A DNA stretch of 64,000 nucleotides from Synechococcus sp. MU1642 (GTDB lineage Bacteria > Cyanobacteriota > Cyanobacteriia > PCC-6307 > Cyanobiaceae): positions 62,001 through 126,000 of the forward strand of contig NZ_VTKZ01000006.1 in NCBI RefSeq assembly GCF_020514115.1, written 5' to 3'. Both the position numbers and the translations under genes were made by a program. The notes under the pieces were generated by a model. It did no database searches. It saw nothing but the letters and a program-made list of their open reading frames with translations, and was not told the DNA's origin. Positions 30,128 to 39,027 of the stretch are shown piece by piece. The first letter of the stretch is position 1, and each line of letters begins with the position of its first letter.

Positions 30128-30364
30128 TCAGAAGCAGAAGGGCAGGAATTGGGTGCGGCAGGCGGCATAGCCATCCACCAGGGGGCCCAGCCCGATCTGG
30201 TGAACGATGCCTGCACCGGTAAGCCCTTCGGTGATGATTCCGATCACGATGCCGAGCATGGCGGCACGGCCGTTGAAGCGTTCTGCCTTTTTGAGCTGCT
30301 CCATGTGGATGTCGCGGGCGGCGACGCCCTGGAACCAAGAATCGTTGGCTTGCGGAGATTTCAT
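30128..30364 (-). CDS. High-light-inducible protein (HLIP, CAB/ELIP family)
   Basis: HLIPs are single-helix chlorophyll-binding-type thylakoid proteins that protect photosystems under high light. The 78-residue product has the hallmark EQLKKAERFNGRAAMLGIVI, in which E-x-x-N-G-R-x-A-M is the chlorophyll-binding signature. The remainder of the helix (IGIITEGLTGAG) and a hydrophobic tail follow. Expression is probably light- or stress-induced by family analogy. Confidence 0.9.
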   Translation of the reverse strand: MKSPQANDSWFQGVAARDIHMEQLKKAERFNGRAAMLGIVIGIITEGLTGAGIVHQIGLGPLVDGYAACRTQFLPFCF

Positions 30365-30401
30365 CGAACTGAATCTGCTGTTACAAAGCTTAATCCGAAA
30401 A

Positions 30402-31139
30402 TCAGTTTTTCAGCAGCAGACGCTCCCCCGGTGTTGGATCGGTCCAGCTGCAGCTGGCCGGCAGCTGGGCTCCAGTGCTGGCAACAGATCCTTTCATTTG
30501 CAGGGCCCGACTCAGGACGCCGCCAAAGTGCACATCGCCGCCGGAGGTGCTGGCGAGGACCGTGGTGGGTTGGAAGCGTTCCACCAGTTGCGGCACCACC
30601 GAACAGCCTTTGACAAACGCCCCAAGCGCGGGCAACCCCAGATCCACCATCGGCGTGATCACGGCATCCAGCGGTTGCGGCTCCAGGGCTGGATCGAGAA
30701 AACCGTGGGGTTCCAGATAGAGCGATCCGGCCGGATGCTCAAGCAGATAGCCGTTTTCCACAGTCGGCACTGGTGCACCGGTGCTGGCTCGCACCTGTAG
30801 GCCCTGGCGGGTGGTGCTCTCTCCAGGGGAGAGAGCTTGCACGCTGGTGAAGCCCAAGCGTTCCACCACCGTTGCTGCGGCCACCGATCCAATGACGGGC
30901 AGATCCTTGGGCAGCAACGCCAAGGTCTCCGGATGGGCGTGGTCTGCGAGCCCCTGGGTGAGCAACAGCAGGTTTAGCTTCTCGGGCACGTTGCGCTCGC
31001 AGGGAAGCTCCCCCTTCAGCAGCCATTCTCCCGGGGGGAAACTCAGGCTGCCGCGCAGCCAGGGATCCACCAGAACGCAGAGATCATCGAATTCGAGCAA
31101 CCAGCCATTGGCTCCGTAGTAAGTGGCGGCCAGGGTCAT
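30402..31139 (-). CDS. MBL-fold metallo-hydrolase-like protein with altered metal motif
   Basis: The 245-residue protein has the metallo-beta-lactamase fold start (ATYYGANGWLLEFDDLCVLVDPWL). Where H-x-H-x-D-H is expected it has LLLTQGLADHAHPETLALLP, so the first two His are Gln and Leu while Asp-His remain. I recall the same SQGL-x-DH-H form in plant and cyanobacterial relatives, so it may be a family trait. The activity is unknown. It overlaps the Fur-family gene by 4 bases. Confidence 0.75.
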   Translation of the reverse strand: MTLAATYYGANGWLLEFDDLCVLVDPWLRGSLSFPPGEWLLKGELPCERNVPEKLNLLLLTQGLADHAHPETLALLPKDLPVIGSVAAATVVERLGFTSVQALSPGESTTRQGLQVRASTGAPVPTVENGYLLEHPAGSLYLEPHGFLDPALEPQPLDAVITPMVDLGLPALGAFVKGCSVVPQLVERFQPTTVLASTSGGDVHFGGVLSRALQMKGSVASTGAQLPASCSWTDPTPGERLLLKN

Positions 31140-31543
31140 GACGGACTTTGCTGCCGCTCGCGGCAGTCGCTACAGAGACCGAAGAATTCAAGCGTGTGAA
31201 ACAGGAGATCGAAGCCTTTGCGCCCGTCTTCGGGCACCTCCAGGTCGTGAATTGGGCAGTGGTCGAGCGCTTGTGTCTTGCCGCAATCGACGCAGGTGAG
31301 GTGGTGGCGATCCCGCTCCAGCGGCGCGTAGAGCGCTTCGCCATTGGGCAGGTGACGGCAGCGCAACAGCCCCCGTTGCTGCAGCTGCCGCAGATTGCGA
31401 TACACCGTGGCCAGGCCCATGGCTTGGTCGGGCTCCAGGCTGCGGTGAAGTTGCTGTCCGCTCATCTCATCACCACAGGCCTGGAGGCTCGTCAGCAAAA
31501 CCTTCTGGCGTGCATTGATCTGGGTTGAAGGGCGAGTGGCCAT
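31136..31543 (-). CDS. Fur-family metal-responsive regulator (Fur/Zur/PerR type)
   Basis: From the ATG at 31543 the 135-residue protein begins MATRPSTQINARQKVLLTSL. It has the winged-helix recognition segment GLATVYRNLRQLQQRGLL, the metal-site stretch ERDRHHLTCVDCGKTQALDHC and a second CxxC (CSDCRE). The two CxxC pairs indicate a structural zinc site. Zur is likely from the HHLTCVDCGK form, but Fur or PerR cannot be excluded. The upstream extension to 31573 is not family-like. It is coupled to the MBL-fold gene. Confidence 0.88.
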   Translation of the reverse strand: MATRPSTQINARQKVLLTSLQACGDEMSGQQLHRSLEPDQAMGLATVYRNLRQLQQRGLLRCRHLPNGEALYAPLERDRHHLTCVDCGKTQALDHCPIHDLEVPEDGRKGFDLLFHTLEFFGLCSDCRERQQSPS

Positions 31544-31593
31544 GGTTTTAAAGGGCGACCAACCTGCAGCCACTCAACATCACAGCGCTGGCT

Positions 31594-32502
31594 TCAGCCA
31601 CCGATCAGCTGCTCGCTCAAGCTCCAGAGCCGCTGCCGTTCGGCGGGTTGGCTTGCTGCTGGGGCAACTCGGCAGAGTGTCGGTGCCCCCCGCAATCCGC
31701 CTAACTGCTCAGGGCCGTAGTGCTCGCCACCCTGCGCCGTTGCCGCGGTGGCGGCATGCAGTTGCGGCAGAGCACCCATGCTGGCGCTCTGAAAAAGGGG
31801 ATCCATCAGCCGGTAGACCAGGGCTTCGAAGCGGTTGCCCACGCTGGCGATCGCGGTGGGTTGGAGTTCCGTGCGCGCGACTCCGGGATGGGCCGCCAGG
31901 GAGCGGATGGGGCTGTCCTGCTCGCGCAGGCGTGCATCCAGCTCGAGGGCAAACATCACGTTGGCAAGTTTGCTTTGGCCATAGGCCCTATAGCGGTCGT
32001 AGCCCTTGCTCCAACTGGGGTCATCCCAGCGGATCTTGCCGAAGTACTGCGCCCCGGAGGTCACCGTCACTATGCGGGGATCGGGCCGGTTCTGCAGCAG
32101 CGGCAGCAGGGCCTGGGTCAGGGCCATGTGCCCCAGGTGATTCACCCCGAACTGCAGTTCATGCCCCTGGGCGGTGGTGCGACGCGGCGGTGCCATCACA
32201 CCTGCGTTGTTGATCAGCAGGTCAAGGCAGCCGTAGCGCTCGCCAACGGTGGCCGCCGCCCTTTGCACGCTGGTCAGGTCCGCCAGATCCAGGTCCACCA
32301 GATCCACCGCTCCCCCGTTCCGGTCTTGCAGCAAGTCTTGTTTGGCCGTCTCGGCTTTGCGGGGGCTGCGGCACGCCAGCACCACAGTGGCCCCGCAGCG
32401 TTTCAAGGCGCGCGCGGTTTCAAGGCCCAAACCGCTGTTGCCCCCAGTGATCAGCGCAGTGCGCCCTTGCTGGTTCGGGATGTCAGCTGCGGACCAACCC
32501 AT
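31594..32502 (-). CDS. Short-chain dehydrogenase/reductase (retinol-dehydrogenase/POR-like)
   Basis: The 302-residue SDR has the cofactor motif TALITGGNSGLGLETARAL, the NNAGVM motif, the active site YRAYGQSKLANVMFALEL (Tyr-x3-Lys) and the Ser in VTVTSGAQYFG. CRSPRKAE after beta-2 suggests NADPH. The layout resembles retinol-dehydrogenase and protochlorophyllide-reductase-like SDRs; substrate unknown. The gene ends 50 bases from the Fur-family gene start, same strand. Confidence 0.88.
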   Translation of the reverse strand: MGWSAADIPNQQGRTALITGGNSGLGLETARALKRCGATVVLACRSPRKAETAKQDLLQDRNGGAVDLVDLDLADLTSVQRAAATVGERYGCLDLLINNAGVMAPPRRTTAQGHELQFGVNHLGHMALTQALLPLLQNRPDPRIVTVTSGAQYFGKIRWDDPSWSKGYDRYRAYGQSKLANVMFALELDARLREQDSPIRSLAAHPGVARTELQPTAIASVGNRFEALVYRLMDPLFQSASMGALPQLHAATAATAQGGEHYGPEQLGGLRGAPTLCRVAPAASQPAERQRLWSLSEQLIGG

Positions 32503-32541
32503 GGATCGAGGAAGCGTGACGCCATTGTGCCGAGTTTGCTT

Positions 32542-33354
32542 TCAGGGGCGTCGTGCCAGGACCTCCAGCACGGTTGGTCCAACCCAGTAGCAACCAGGAT
32601 CAGCGTGGGCGCGGGCGATTTCGTCCTGAGCCTCCAGTGCGTCGTCCGCATTCCAGTGGCCGAGCTGTTGGAGTTGCTGGCCGAACACCAGAACAAACCG
32701 CTCCATCCATTGCCCGGCCATGGAGGCGGCATCACCCAACACGGGGATTGGCTTCAGGTGCTCGATCTGCCATCCGCCCTGGTGCAGCAAACCGGGCAGT
32801 TTCCGGTTCACGTCGGGATCGCCCCCGTCCTGACGAAAACTCGTTTGACAGGCCTTGCCAAACCGCTGAATCGCCCGCCCGTGGGGATGCAGCCCGAACG
32901 TGTCCCAGTGAACGTATTCATGGAGGAGCCAACGGCCGCCCGGTGCGATGCATTGGGCCACACCAGTAAGGAGGGGCTCCAATTGGGGCAAGAACATGGC
33001 CACCCAGCGGCACCAGATCAGATCGAAGGATTCTTCCGGCCAGGGATCGCTGAGTAGATCCTGTAAACGGAGCTCCAGTTGATGCAAGCCGGCCTGCTCT
33101 GCCATGTGGCGACCCGATACCACGTAAGCCTCGCTGCGCTCCAACCCCAGGACGCGACCTTGGGCACCCACAACGTCGGCCAAATCTGCTGCAGCGAAAC
33201 CTGGCCCCGCCCCCAGGTCGAGGACGGACTGACCCTTTTGGAGCCCGGCGCGCTGCCAGGCGGCTTGTGCAATCGGGCGCCAGAGCGTGTGCTGAAAGCG
33301 CAGGCGTTCCAGCTCCTCGGTGTGCGTTCCGAGCAGATAAGGGGTCTCCGGCAT
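32542..33354 (-). CDS. Class I SAM-dependent methyltransferase
   Basis: The 270-residue product has SAM-binding motif I VLDLGAGPGFAAADLA, the acidic loop in VLGLERSEAYV, and FDLIWCRWVAMFLPQLEP with the post-II segment. The N-terminus (GTHTEELERLRFQHTLWRP) is seen in UbiE-like methyltransferases. The substrate cannot be assigned. It lies 39 bases upstream of the SDR gene on the same strand. Confidence 0.85.
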   Translation of the reverse strand: MPETPYLLGTHTEELERLRFQHTLWRPIAQAAWQRAGLQKGQSVLDLGAGPGFAAADLADVVGAQGRVLGLERSEAYVVSGRHMAEQAGLHQLELRLQDLLSDPWPEESFDLIWCRWVAMFLPQLEPLLTGVAQCIAPGGRWLLHEYVHWDTFGLHPHGRAIQRFGKACQTSFRQDGGDPDVNRKLPGLLHQGGWQIEHLKPIPVLGDAASMAGQWMERFVLVFGQQLQQLGHWNADDALEAQDEIARAHADPGCYWVGPTVLEVLARRP

Positions 33355-33374
33355 TGCGGCCCGTGAGCCTGGGC

Positions 33375-33632
33375 TCAGTCCTCTGGGAAGAGCAGCTCGG
33401 CCAGTTCGTCGGCGTCCACGTCGTAGACGCGGGCCAGGCTGGTTTCGATGGCGCTGGTCACCTCACCGGGGAGAAACCGCATGGAGTTCAGTGCGTCCTC
33501 GGCAATGTCATCGGTGAGCAGCTTGTCGTCGCTGTCCAGCTTTTCGTCATTGATCACCGCCATCACCCAGCTCTGATAGGCGTAGACCAGATCTGAGAAC
33601 TCGAGTTCGGGATCGTTCAGGTCCAGGGCCAT
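33375..33632 (-). CDS. Small acidic conserved-type cyanobacterial protein
   Basis: The 85-residue product starts MALDLNDPELEFSDLVYAYQ, continues SWVMAVINDEKL and ends DVDADELAELLFPED. It is strongly acidic and helical, without Cys or membrane segments. Such short proteins recur in picocyanobacteria in my memory, but I know no function. It lies 20 bases upstream of the methyltransferase gene and is divergent from the gene at 33678. Confidence 0.65.
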   Translation of the reverse strand: MALDLNDPELEFSDLVYAYQSWVMAVINDEKLDSDDKLLTDDIAEDALNSMRFLPGEVTSAIETSLARVYDVDADELAELLFPED

Positions 33633-33677
33633 GGTGCGAATAGCCAGTCATCCCATTTTGACCTTTCGCAGGAGAGG

Positions 33678-34139
33678 ATGAACAGCATGGATTCCGCTGA
33701 TGCCACTGGCCTGCAGGCCACGCTGTTTGATTTTTCAATCGCTGAGCTGGTGCGGCAACACCGGGAGAGCTTCCAACCCCTGTGGACGGCAGAAAGTTGG
33801 GTGAAACTGTTGATTTGGTTGTCGCTGAATTGCGGCAGCTCCGGGGATGAAGCTGGCATGGCCCGTTTCGTCGAGGCGCTTGGACCAAGCCTCACCACCC
33901 GGATGCGGCGGGTGTTCTTTGAGCGGGAGCTGGAGGCCCTCGATCTTCAGGTGATGGCCGATCCGGCTGAGCAGCAGGTGCTGGTGCTGCCGATGGGCCC
34001 GGGTGTTCCCCTTGATCTGGAGCGTGCTGCCACGGTGATTGAGCAAGTGCAGTTGCAGGGCCATGTGGTGGCTGACCAGGTGCGTTGGCAGCAGCTCGAT
34101 GCTGTGGTGGCGATTCCTCGTTTGGAGGCTGCGGCATGA
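33678..34139 (+). CDS. Hypothetical protein, 153 residues
   Basis: The ATG at 33678 follows GGAGAGG at 33671-33677; an internal ATG three codons in (MDSADATGLQ) is possible and would have better spacing. The product has a Trp-rich middle (LWTAESWVKLLIWLSLNCGS) and an ELEALDLQVMADPAEQ helix; no family is recognised. Its TGA overlaps the ATG of the oxygenase gene (34136-34139), so the two are co-translated and may share a task. Confidence 0.7.
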   Translation: MNSMDSADATGLQATLFDFSIAELVRQHRESFQPLWTAESWVKLLIWLSLNCGSSGDEAGMARFVEALGPSLTTRMRRVFFERELEALDLQVMADPAEQQVLVLPMGPGVPLDLERAATVIEQVQLQGHVVADQVRWQQLDAVVAIPRLEAAA

Positions 34140-34759
34140 ACCTGATCGGGCGCTACACCAATCCCGGTTACGTCTCGGTGGCGGATGCGGTGCGTGAATT
34201 CTTCGACCGCCGGGTGGATTTGCAGCGGCCTGGCGTGGCCTTCGGGCCCGAGGGTGAGGGGGAACCGGCGAAGCAGAGCACCGACATCAGCCTGGTGGCG
34301 ATTGATCGCTCAGAACCCGAATCCTTTGCCCTGTCGCAACTGATCCTGCGTGGGGTGACGGCCGGCTTGGAGCGTTATCTGCAGGACCGGCCGCTGTTCC
34401 GGCAGTGCTGCCCCCAGCAGAGTCTGTTTGTGAATCCGATCTTCAACCTCCAGCACTACGCCCCGGGGGAAGGGTTCAAGCGGTGGCACTGCGATTGGAC
34501 CATCAGCGATGAGGCCACCGAACCGGTCCACCGGGTGCTGGCCTGGATTCTCTATTGCAACGACGTGGATGAGGCCGGCACCGAGTTCCACTGGCAGGAC
34601 CACCACGAACCGGCTGAGCGAGGCAAGTTGGTGATCTTTCCCGCTGGTCCGTCCCACATTCACCGCGGACGGGTGAACGAGAGAGCCACCAAGTTGATCG
34701 CCACCGGTTGGATCAATGCCGGAGGCCAGGAGGACTACCTACGACGTCTCGCCAGTTAA
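34136..34759 (+). CDS. 2-oxoglutarate/Fe(II)-dependent oxygenase family protein
   Basis: From the ATG at 34136 the 207-residue protein opens MNLIGRYTNPGYVSVADAVR. It carries the iron-binding H-x-D in FKRWHCDWTISDE and the distal His in GPSHIHRGRVNERATKLIAT, whose Arg/Lys may bind 2-oxoglutarate. The double-stranded beta-helix pattern is typical of prolyl-hydroxylase-like enzymes (P4Hc). Substrate unknown. It overlaps the preceding hypothetical by 4 bases. Confidence 0.85.
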   Translation: MNLIGRYTNPGYVSVADAVREFFDRRVDLQRPGVAFGPEGEGEPAKQSTDISLVAIDRSEPESFALSQLILRGVTAGLERYLQDRPLFRQCCPQQSLFVNPIFNLQHYAPGEGFKRWHCDWTISDEATEPVHRVLAWILYCNDVDEAGTEFHWQDHHEPAERGKLVIFPAGPSHIHRGRVNERATKLIATGWINAGGQEDYLRRLAS

Positions 34760-35255
34760 ATCGTTGGCTGCATCGCTTTTTGCTTCGGCCTGGAGCTGAT
34801 TGGAGGGGCTGCCGAACCGGTGGGTTTGCTCCTTGGATGGGGGCCATTCCATCGGATGAAAGCTCCATTGGATCCACAAAGTTGCGCCTGTACAGCTCAA
34901 GGGCTGTGTCGCTGTCGGTGATCAGCAGATCCGGGCCAAAACCGCTGCGGGTTTGATCTGCGATTTCATCAACGAAGTTTTTCCGGGCAGACAGGGTCAG
35001 TTGCGGGCGGATGTGGGGATCCACGCTTCTGATGTGATCGATGGCTTCTTCGGTCACCTCCCGCAGCCGTTCGTAGTCCTTGCTGGAAATGGTTTCCGTG
35101 TTGTTGATCGTGCGCACCACCTTCACCACCACCGGTGGCCTCCAGGAGCTGCAGCCTGCGCTGGTCACGGCGAGTGCGATGCCCAGGCCAGATGCTGGAT
35201 CCCGATCGCGGCCATGCCATCGCTTCGATAGGTCGACGGTAGGGACGTTGGCCAT
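34713..35255 (-). pseudogene. Truncated ABC-type substrate-binding lipoprotein gene (N-terminal remnant)
   Basis: The reverse strand from the ATG at 35255 reads MANVPTVDLSKRWHGRDRDP, then a lipobox-like ALAVTSAGC, then helices with TLSARKNFVDEIADQTRSGF and GPDLLITDSDTALELYRRNF. This looks like the start of an extracellular sugar-binding protein, which would normally be about 350-400 residues. The recognisable part ends near VDPMELSSD (about 34850) and the open frame runs into the convergent oxygenase gene. The signal peptide is also poor. Likely a remnant; the family assignment is from memory. Confidence 0.5.
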
Positions 35256-35303
35256 TGCGGGCAGGGCTTTGCGAGCATGGCCGGCTGAACCGCTGAGCTT
35301 TCC

Positions 35304-38048
35304 GTGCCCGAACTGGCCAAGACCTATGACCCGGTTGGCACGGAGGCCCGCTGGCAGCAGGCCTGGGAAGACCGGGGAGCGTTTCATCCCGACCCGAAGG
35401 CCCCCGGTGAACCGTTCTCCGTGGTGATCCCGCCGCCGAACGTTACCGGCAGCTTGCACATGGGCCATGCCTTCAACACGGCCCTGATCGACACGATCGT
35501 GCGCTACCAGCGCCTGGCGGGGAAAAACGTGCTCTGCCTTCCCGGTACCGACCACGCCTCGATCGCGGTGCAGACGATCCTCGAGAAGCAGCTCCACCAG
35601 GAGGGCAAGACCCGCCATGATCTCGGCCGTGAGGCATTCCTCGAGCGGGCCTGGCAGTGGAAGGCCGAAAGCGGTGGCCGCATCGTGGGCCAGCTTCGGC
35701 GGTTGGGGTATTCCGTTGATTGGAAGCGCCAGCGCTTTACCCTTGATGAGGGCCTGAGTGAGGCGGTGAAGGAGGCCTTTGTGCGCTTGCACGAGCAGGG
35801 GCTCATTTACCGCGGTGAGTACCTGGTGAACTGGTGCCCCGCTTCCGGTTCGGCGGTGAGCGATCTGGAGGTGGAGATGAAGGAGGTGGACGGCCACCTC
35901 TGGCATTTCCGCTATCCGCTCAGCAGCGGCGACGGCCACCTGGAGGTGGCCACCACACGGCCCGAAACGATGTTGGGCGACACGGCGGTAGCGGTGAACC
36001 CCACCGACGAGCGCTATGCCCATCTGGTGGGTCAGACCCTCACGCTGCCGTTCGTGGGGCGGGAGATTCCGATCGTGGCCGACGACCATGTGGAGAAGGA
36101 TTTCGGCACCGGCTGCGTCAAGGTGACGCCGGCCCACGACCCCAACGATTTCGCCATCGGACAGCGCCACGGTCTTCCCCAGATCACGGTGATGCGTAAG
36201 AACGGCACGATGAACAAGGAGGCCGGCCAGTTCGAGGGGCTGGATCGCTTCGAGGCGCGCAAGGCCGTGGTGGCTGGCTTGGAGGAGCTGGGGCTGCTTG
36301 TGAAGGTGGAGGACTACCGCCACAGTGTTCCCTATTCCGACCGCGGCAAGGTGCCGGTGGAGCCGCTGCTCTCCACCCAGTGGTTTGTCAAAACCGAACC
36401 CCTGGCAGCTCGCTGCCGCGAGGCATTGGAGAAGCAGGATCCCCGCTTCATCCCCGAGCGCTGGGAGAAGGTTTATCGCGACTGGCTCACCGACATCCGC
36501 GACTGGTGCATCAGCCGCCAGCTCTGGTGGGGCCATCGCATCCCCGCTTGGTTCGTGATCAGCGAGACCGGCGGCAAGTACATCGACACCACGCCTTACG
36601 TGGTGGCCCGCAACGAAGCTGAAGCCTTGGAAAAAGCCAAGGCGGAGTACGGCGCGGCGGCGGAGATCGAGCAGGACGAAGACGTGCTCGACACCTGGTT
36701 CTCTAGTGGCTTGTGGCCCTTCTCCACCCTGGGTTGGCCTGATGCCGATAGCGCGGACCTGCAGCGCTGGTACCCCACCAGCACCCTGGTGACGGGCTTC
36801 GACATCATCTTTTTCTGGGTGGCCCGGATGACGATGATGGCCGGCGCCTTCACCGGCGAGATGCCCTTCCAAGACGTCTACATCCACGGTCTGGTGCGGG
36901 ATGAGCAGAACCGCAAGATGAGCAAGAGCGCCGGCAACGGCATCGATCCGCTGCTGCTGATCGAGCGCTACGGCACCGATGCTTTGCGCTTCGCCTTGGT
37001 GCGGGAGGTGGCCGGTGCGGGGCAGGACATCCGTCTGGACTACGACCGCAAAAGGGACACCTCCGCCACGGTGGAGGCCTCGCGCAACTTTGCCAACAAG
37101 CTCTGGAACGCCACCCGCTTCGCCCTGATGAACCTGGGCGGCGAAACGCCGGACCAACTCGGCGACCCCGACCCCGCAGCACTGCAGTTGGCGGACCGTT
37201 GGATTCTCTCCCGCCTGGCCCGGGTGAACCGGGAGACGGCCGAGCGCTACAGCAGCTATGCCCTGGGTGAAGCGGCCAAGGGGCTTTACGAGTTCGCCTG
37301 GAACGACGTCTGCGATTGGTATCTGGAACTGAGCAAGCGCCGGCTCAATCCCGGTGAGGACCCCTCGGCCGAGGCCCTTGCTGATCAGCGGGTGGCCAAG
37401 CAGGTGCTGGCCAAGGTGATCAGCCAGATGCACCTGATGCTGCATCCGCTGATGCCCCACCTCACAGAAGAGCTCTGGCACAGCGTCACCGGCGAGCCGG
37501 AGACCACCTTCCTGGCGTTGCAGCCCTGGCCCGCGATGGATGAAAGCGCTCTGGATGATGCCTTGGAAGCCTCTTTCGCTGAGCTGATTAGTGCCATCCG
37601 TGTGGTGCGCAACCTGCGCGCGGTGGCGGGTCTCAAGCCCTCCCAATCAGTGCCGGTGCGTTTCGTTACCGGCCGTGGCGAGCTGGCGGCGGTGCTGAGC
37701 AAGGGCATGGCTGACATCACGGCGTTGACGCGGGCGGAGTCGGTGGCGGTGATGGCGCCGCAGGAGGCCGATGCGGCTCCGGTGGCCAAGGCCCTGGCGG
37801 GGGTGAGCGGTGAGCTGCAGGTGCTGCTTCCGATCGAAGGCCTGGTCGATCTCGATGCGCTCAAGGGCCGTCTGGAGAAAGACATCGCCAAGGCTGAGAA
37901 GGAGATCAAGGGCCTGGCGGGCCGGCTGGGGAATCCCAATTTCGCCGACAAGGCCCCGCCGGAGGTTGTGGCGGAATGCCAGGCCAACCTCGATGAGAAG
38001 CAGGCCCAGGCCGATCTGGCACGCAAGCGCTTGGCGGATCTGAGCTGA
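35304..38048 (+). CDS. valS: Valyl-tRNA synthetase
   Basis: ValS charges tRNA-Val; the only tRNA in this window is also tRNA-Val. The 914-residue class I enzyme has the HIGH-type motif [15 protein letters not shown], an editing domain with [15 protein letters not shown], the KMSKS motif in [16 protein letters not shown], and a C-terminal coiled coil ([19 protein letters not shown]). The start is GTG 35304. The very long open frame on its opposite strand is a GC-driven shadow. Confidence 0.97.
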   Translation: MPELAKTYDPVGTEARWQQAWEDRGAFHPDPKAPGEPFSVVIPPPNVTGSLHMGHAFNTALIDTIVRYQRLAGKNVLCLPGTDHASIAVQTILEKQLHQEGKTRHDLGREAFLERAWQWKAESGGRIVGQLRRLGYSVDWKRQRFTLDEGLSEAVKEAFVRLHEQGLIYRGEYLVNWCPASGSAVSDLEVEMKEVDGHLWHFRYPLSSGDGHLEVATTRPETMLGDTAVAVNPTDERYAHLVGQTLTLPFVGREIPIVADDHVEKDFGTGCVKVTPAHDPNDFAIGQRHGLPQITVMRKNGTMNKEAGQFEGLDRFEARKAVVAGLEELGLLVKVEDYRHSVPYSDRGKVPVEPLLSTQWFVKTEPLAARCREALEKQDPRFIPERWEKVYRDWLTDIRDWCISRQLWWGHRIPAWFVISETGGKYIDTTPYVVARNEAEALEKAKAEYGAAAEIEQDEDVLDTWFSSGLWPFSTLGWPDADSADLQRWYPTSTLVTGFDIIFFWVARMTMMAGAFTGEMPFQDVYIHGLVRDEQNRKMSKSAGNGIDPLLLIERYGTDALRFALVREVAGAGQDIRLDYDRKRDTSATVEASRNFANKLWNATRFALMNLGGETPDQLGDPDPAALQLADRWILSRLARVNRETAERYSSYALGEAAKGLYEFAWNDVCDWYLELSKRRLNPGEDPSAEALADQRVAKQVLAKVISQMHLMLHPLMPHLTEELWHSVTGEPETTFLALQPWPAMDESALDDALEASFAELISAIRVVRNLRAVAGLKPSQSVPVRFVTGRGELAAVLSKGMADITALTRAESVAVMAPQEADAAPVAKALAGVSGELQVLLPIEGLVDLDALKGRLEKDIAKAEKEIKGLAGRLGNPNFADKAPPEVVAECQANLDEKQAQADLARKRLADLS

Positions 38049-38052
38049 TTCG

Positions 38053-39027
38053 GTGATTCAGGTTGAGGGGCTGAGCAAGATCTATCGGGTTGCCGAGAAG
38101 CAGCCCGGGTTGGCTGGCACCCTGCGCCATTTCGTCCGCCGTCGCACGCGGGATGTGACGGCGGTGCAGGACGTCTCCTTTCGGATCGAGCCCGGCGAGA
38201 TGGTGGGCTTTCTCGGTGCCAACGGAGCCGGCAAAACCACCACCTTGAAGATGCTCTGCGGCTTGATCCACCCCAGCGCCGGGGAGGTGCATGTGGCGGG
38301 GCACCGGCCCCAGCGCCGTCAGGCGGAGTTCCTGCGCCGGATCACCCTGGTAATGGGTCAGAAGCAGCAGCTGCTCTGGGACCTGCCGCCGATGGATTCG
38401 CTGCGGGTGAATGCTGCCGTGTATGGCATCCCGGATGGTGTAGCCCAACGGCGGATCAACGAGCTGGCCGATCTGCTGGAGCTTGGCGAGGAACTCACCC
38501 GGCCGGTGCGCAAGCTTTCCCTGGGTCAGCGGATGAAGGCCGAACTCTTGGCGGCGCTGCTGCACGAGCCGGAGGTGTTGTTCCTTGATGAACCGACCCT
38601 GGGGCTGGATGTGAATGCCCAGGCCCGGGTGCGCCAGTTTTTGGCGCAGTACAACCGCCGCACGGGGGCAACGGTGCTGCTCACCAGCCACTACATGGCT
38701 GACATCACGGCCCTGTGCCCCCGGGTGCTGCTGATCCACCAGGGGCGGTTGTTCCATGACGGCCCCCTTGAGGTGCTGGCCGATCAATTGGCACCGGAGC
38801 GCGAGGTGCGGCTCGAGTTGGAGTCGCCCGTTGAAGCCGATGCCTTGGCGGGGTTGGGGCGCCTGGAGCAGTTGGAGGGCTGTGATGTGCGGCTGCTGGT
38901 GCCCCGCGATCAGCTCACCGCCGTGGTGGCGCAGTTGCTGGATCGCTTCCCGGTACGCGATCTGGATGTGACCGATCCGCCGATCGAGGAGCTGATCGGT
39001 GGGTTGTTCCGCCAGGGGCGCGTCTGA
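38053..39027 (+). CDS. ABC transporter ATP-binding protein (ABC-2 exporter type)
   Basis: The 324-residue ATPase starts at GTG 38053 and has Walker A GANGAGKTTTLK, the Q-loop region ITLVMGQKQQLLWDLP, the signature KLSLGQRMKAELLAALL and Walker B VLFLDEPTLGLD. A C-terminal extension follows. It is the first gene of a three-gene exporter with two ABC-2-type permeases (39027-40612), joined by one-base overlaps. The substrate is unknown; similar sets are annotated as uncharacterised (DUF990-type) exporters. Confidence 0.92.
   Translation: MIQVEGLSKIYRVAEKQPGLAGTLRHFVRRRTRDVTAVQDVSFRIEPGEMVGFLGANGAGKTTTLKMLCGLIHPSAGEVHVAGHRPQRRQAEFLRRITLVMGQKQQLLWDLPPMDSLRVNAAVYGIPDGVAQRRINELADLLELGEELTRPVRKLSLGQRMKAELLAALLHEPEVLFLDEPTLGLDVNAQARVRQFLAQYNRRTGATVLLTSHYMADITALCPRVLLIHQGRLFHDGPLEVLADQLAPEREVRLELESPVEADALAGLGRLEQLEGCDVRLLVPRDQLTAVVAQLLDRFPVRDLDVTDPPIEELIGGLFRQGRV

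Noticed and set aside
34713-37646. 977-residue open frame on the minus strand opposite valS
   Set aside because: valS is unambiguous on the plus strand with both class I synthetase motifs; the reverse frame is His/Gly/Val-rich shadow sequence from high GC3. Only its last part (34713-35255) lies outside valS and is treated separately.
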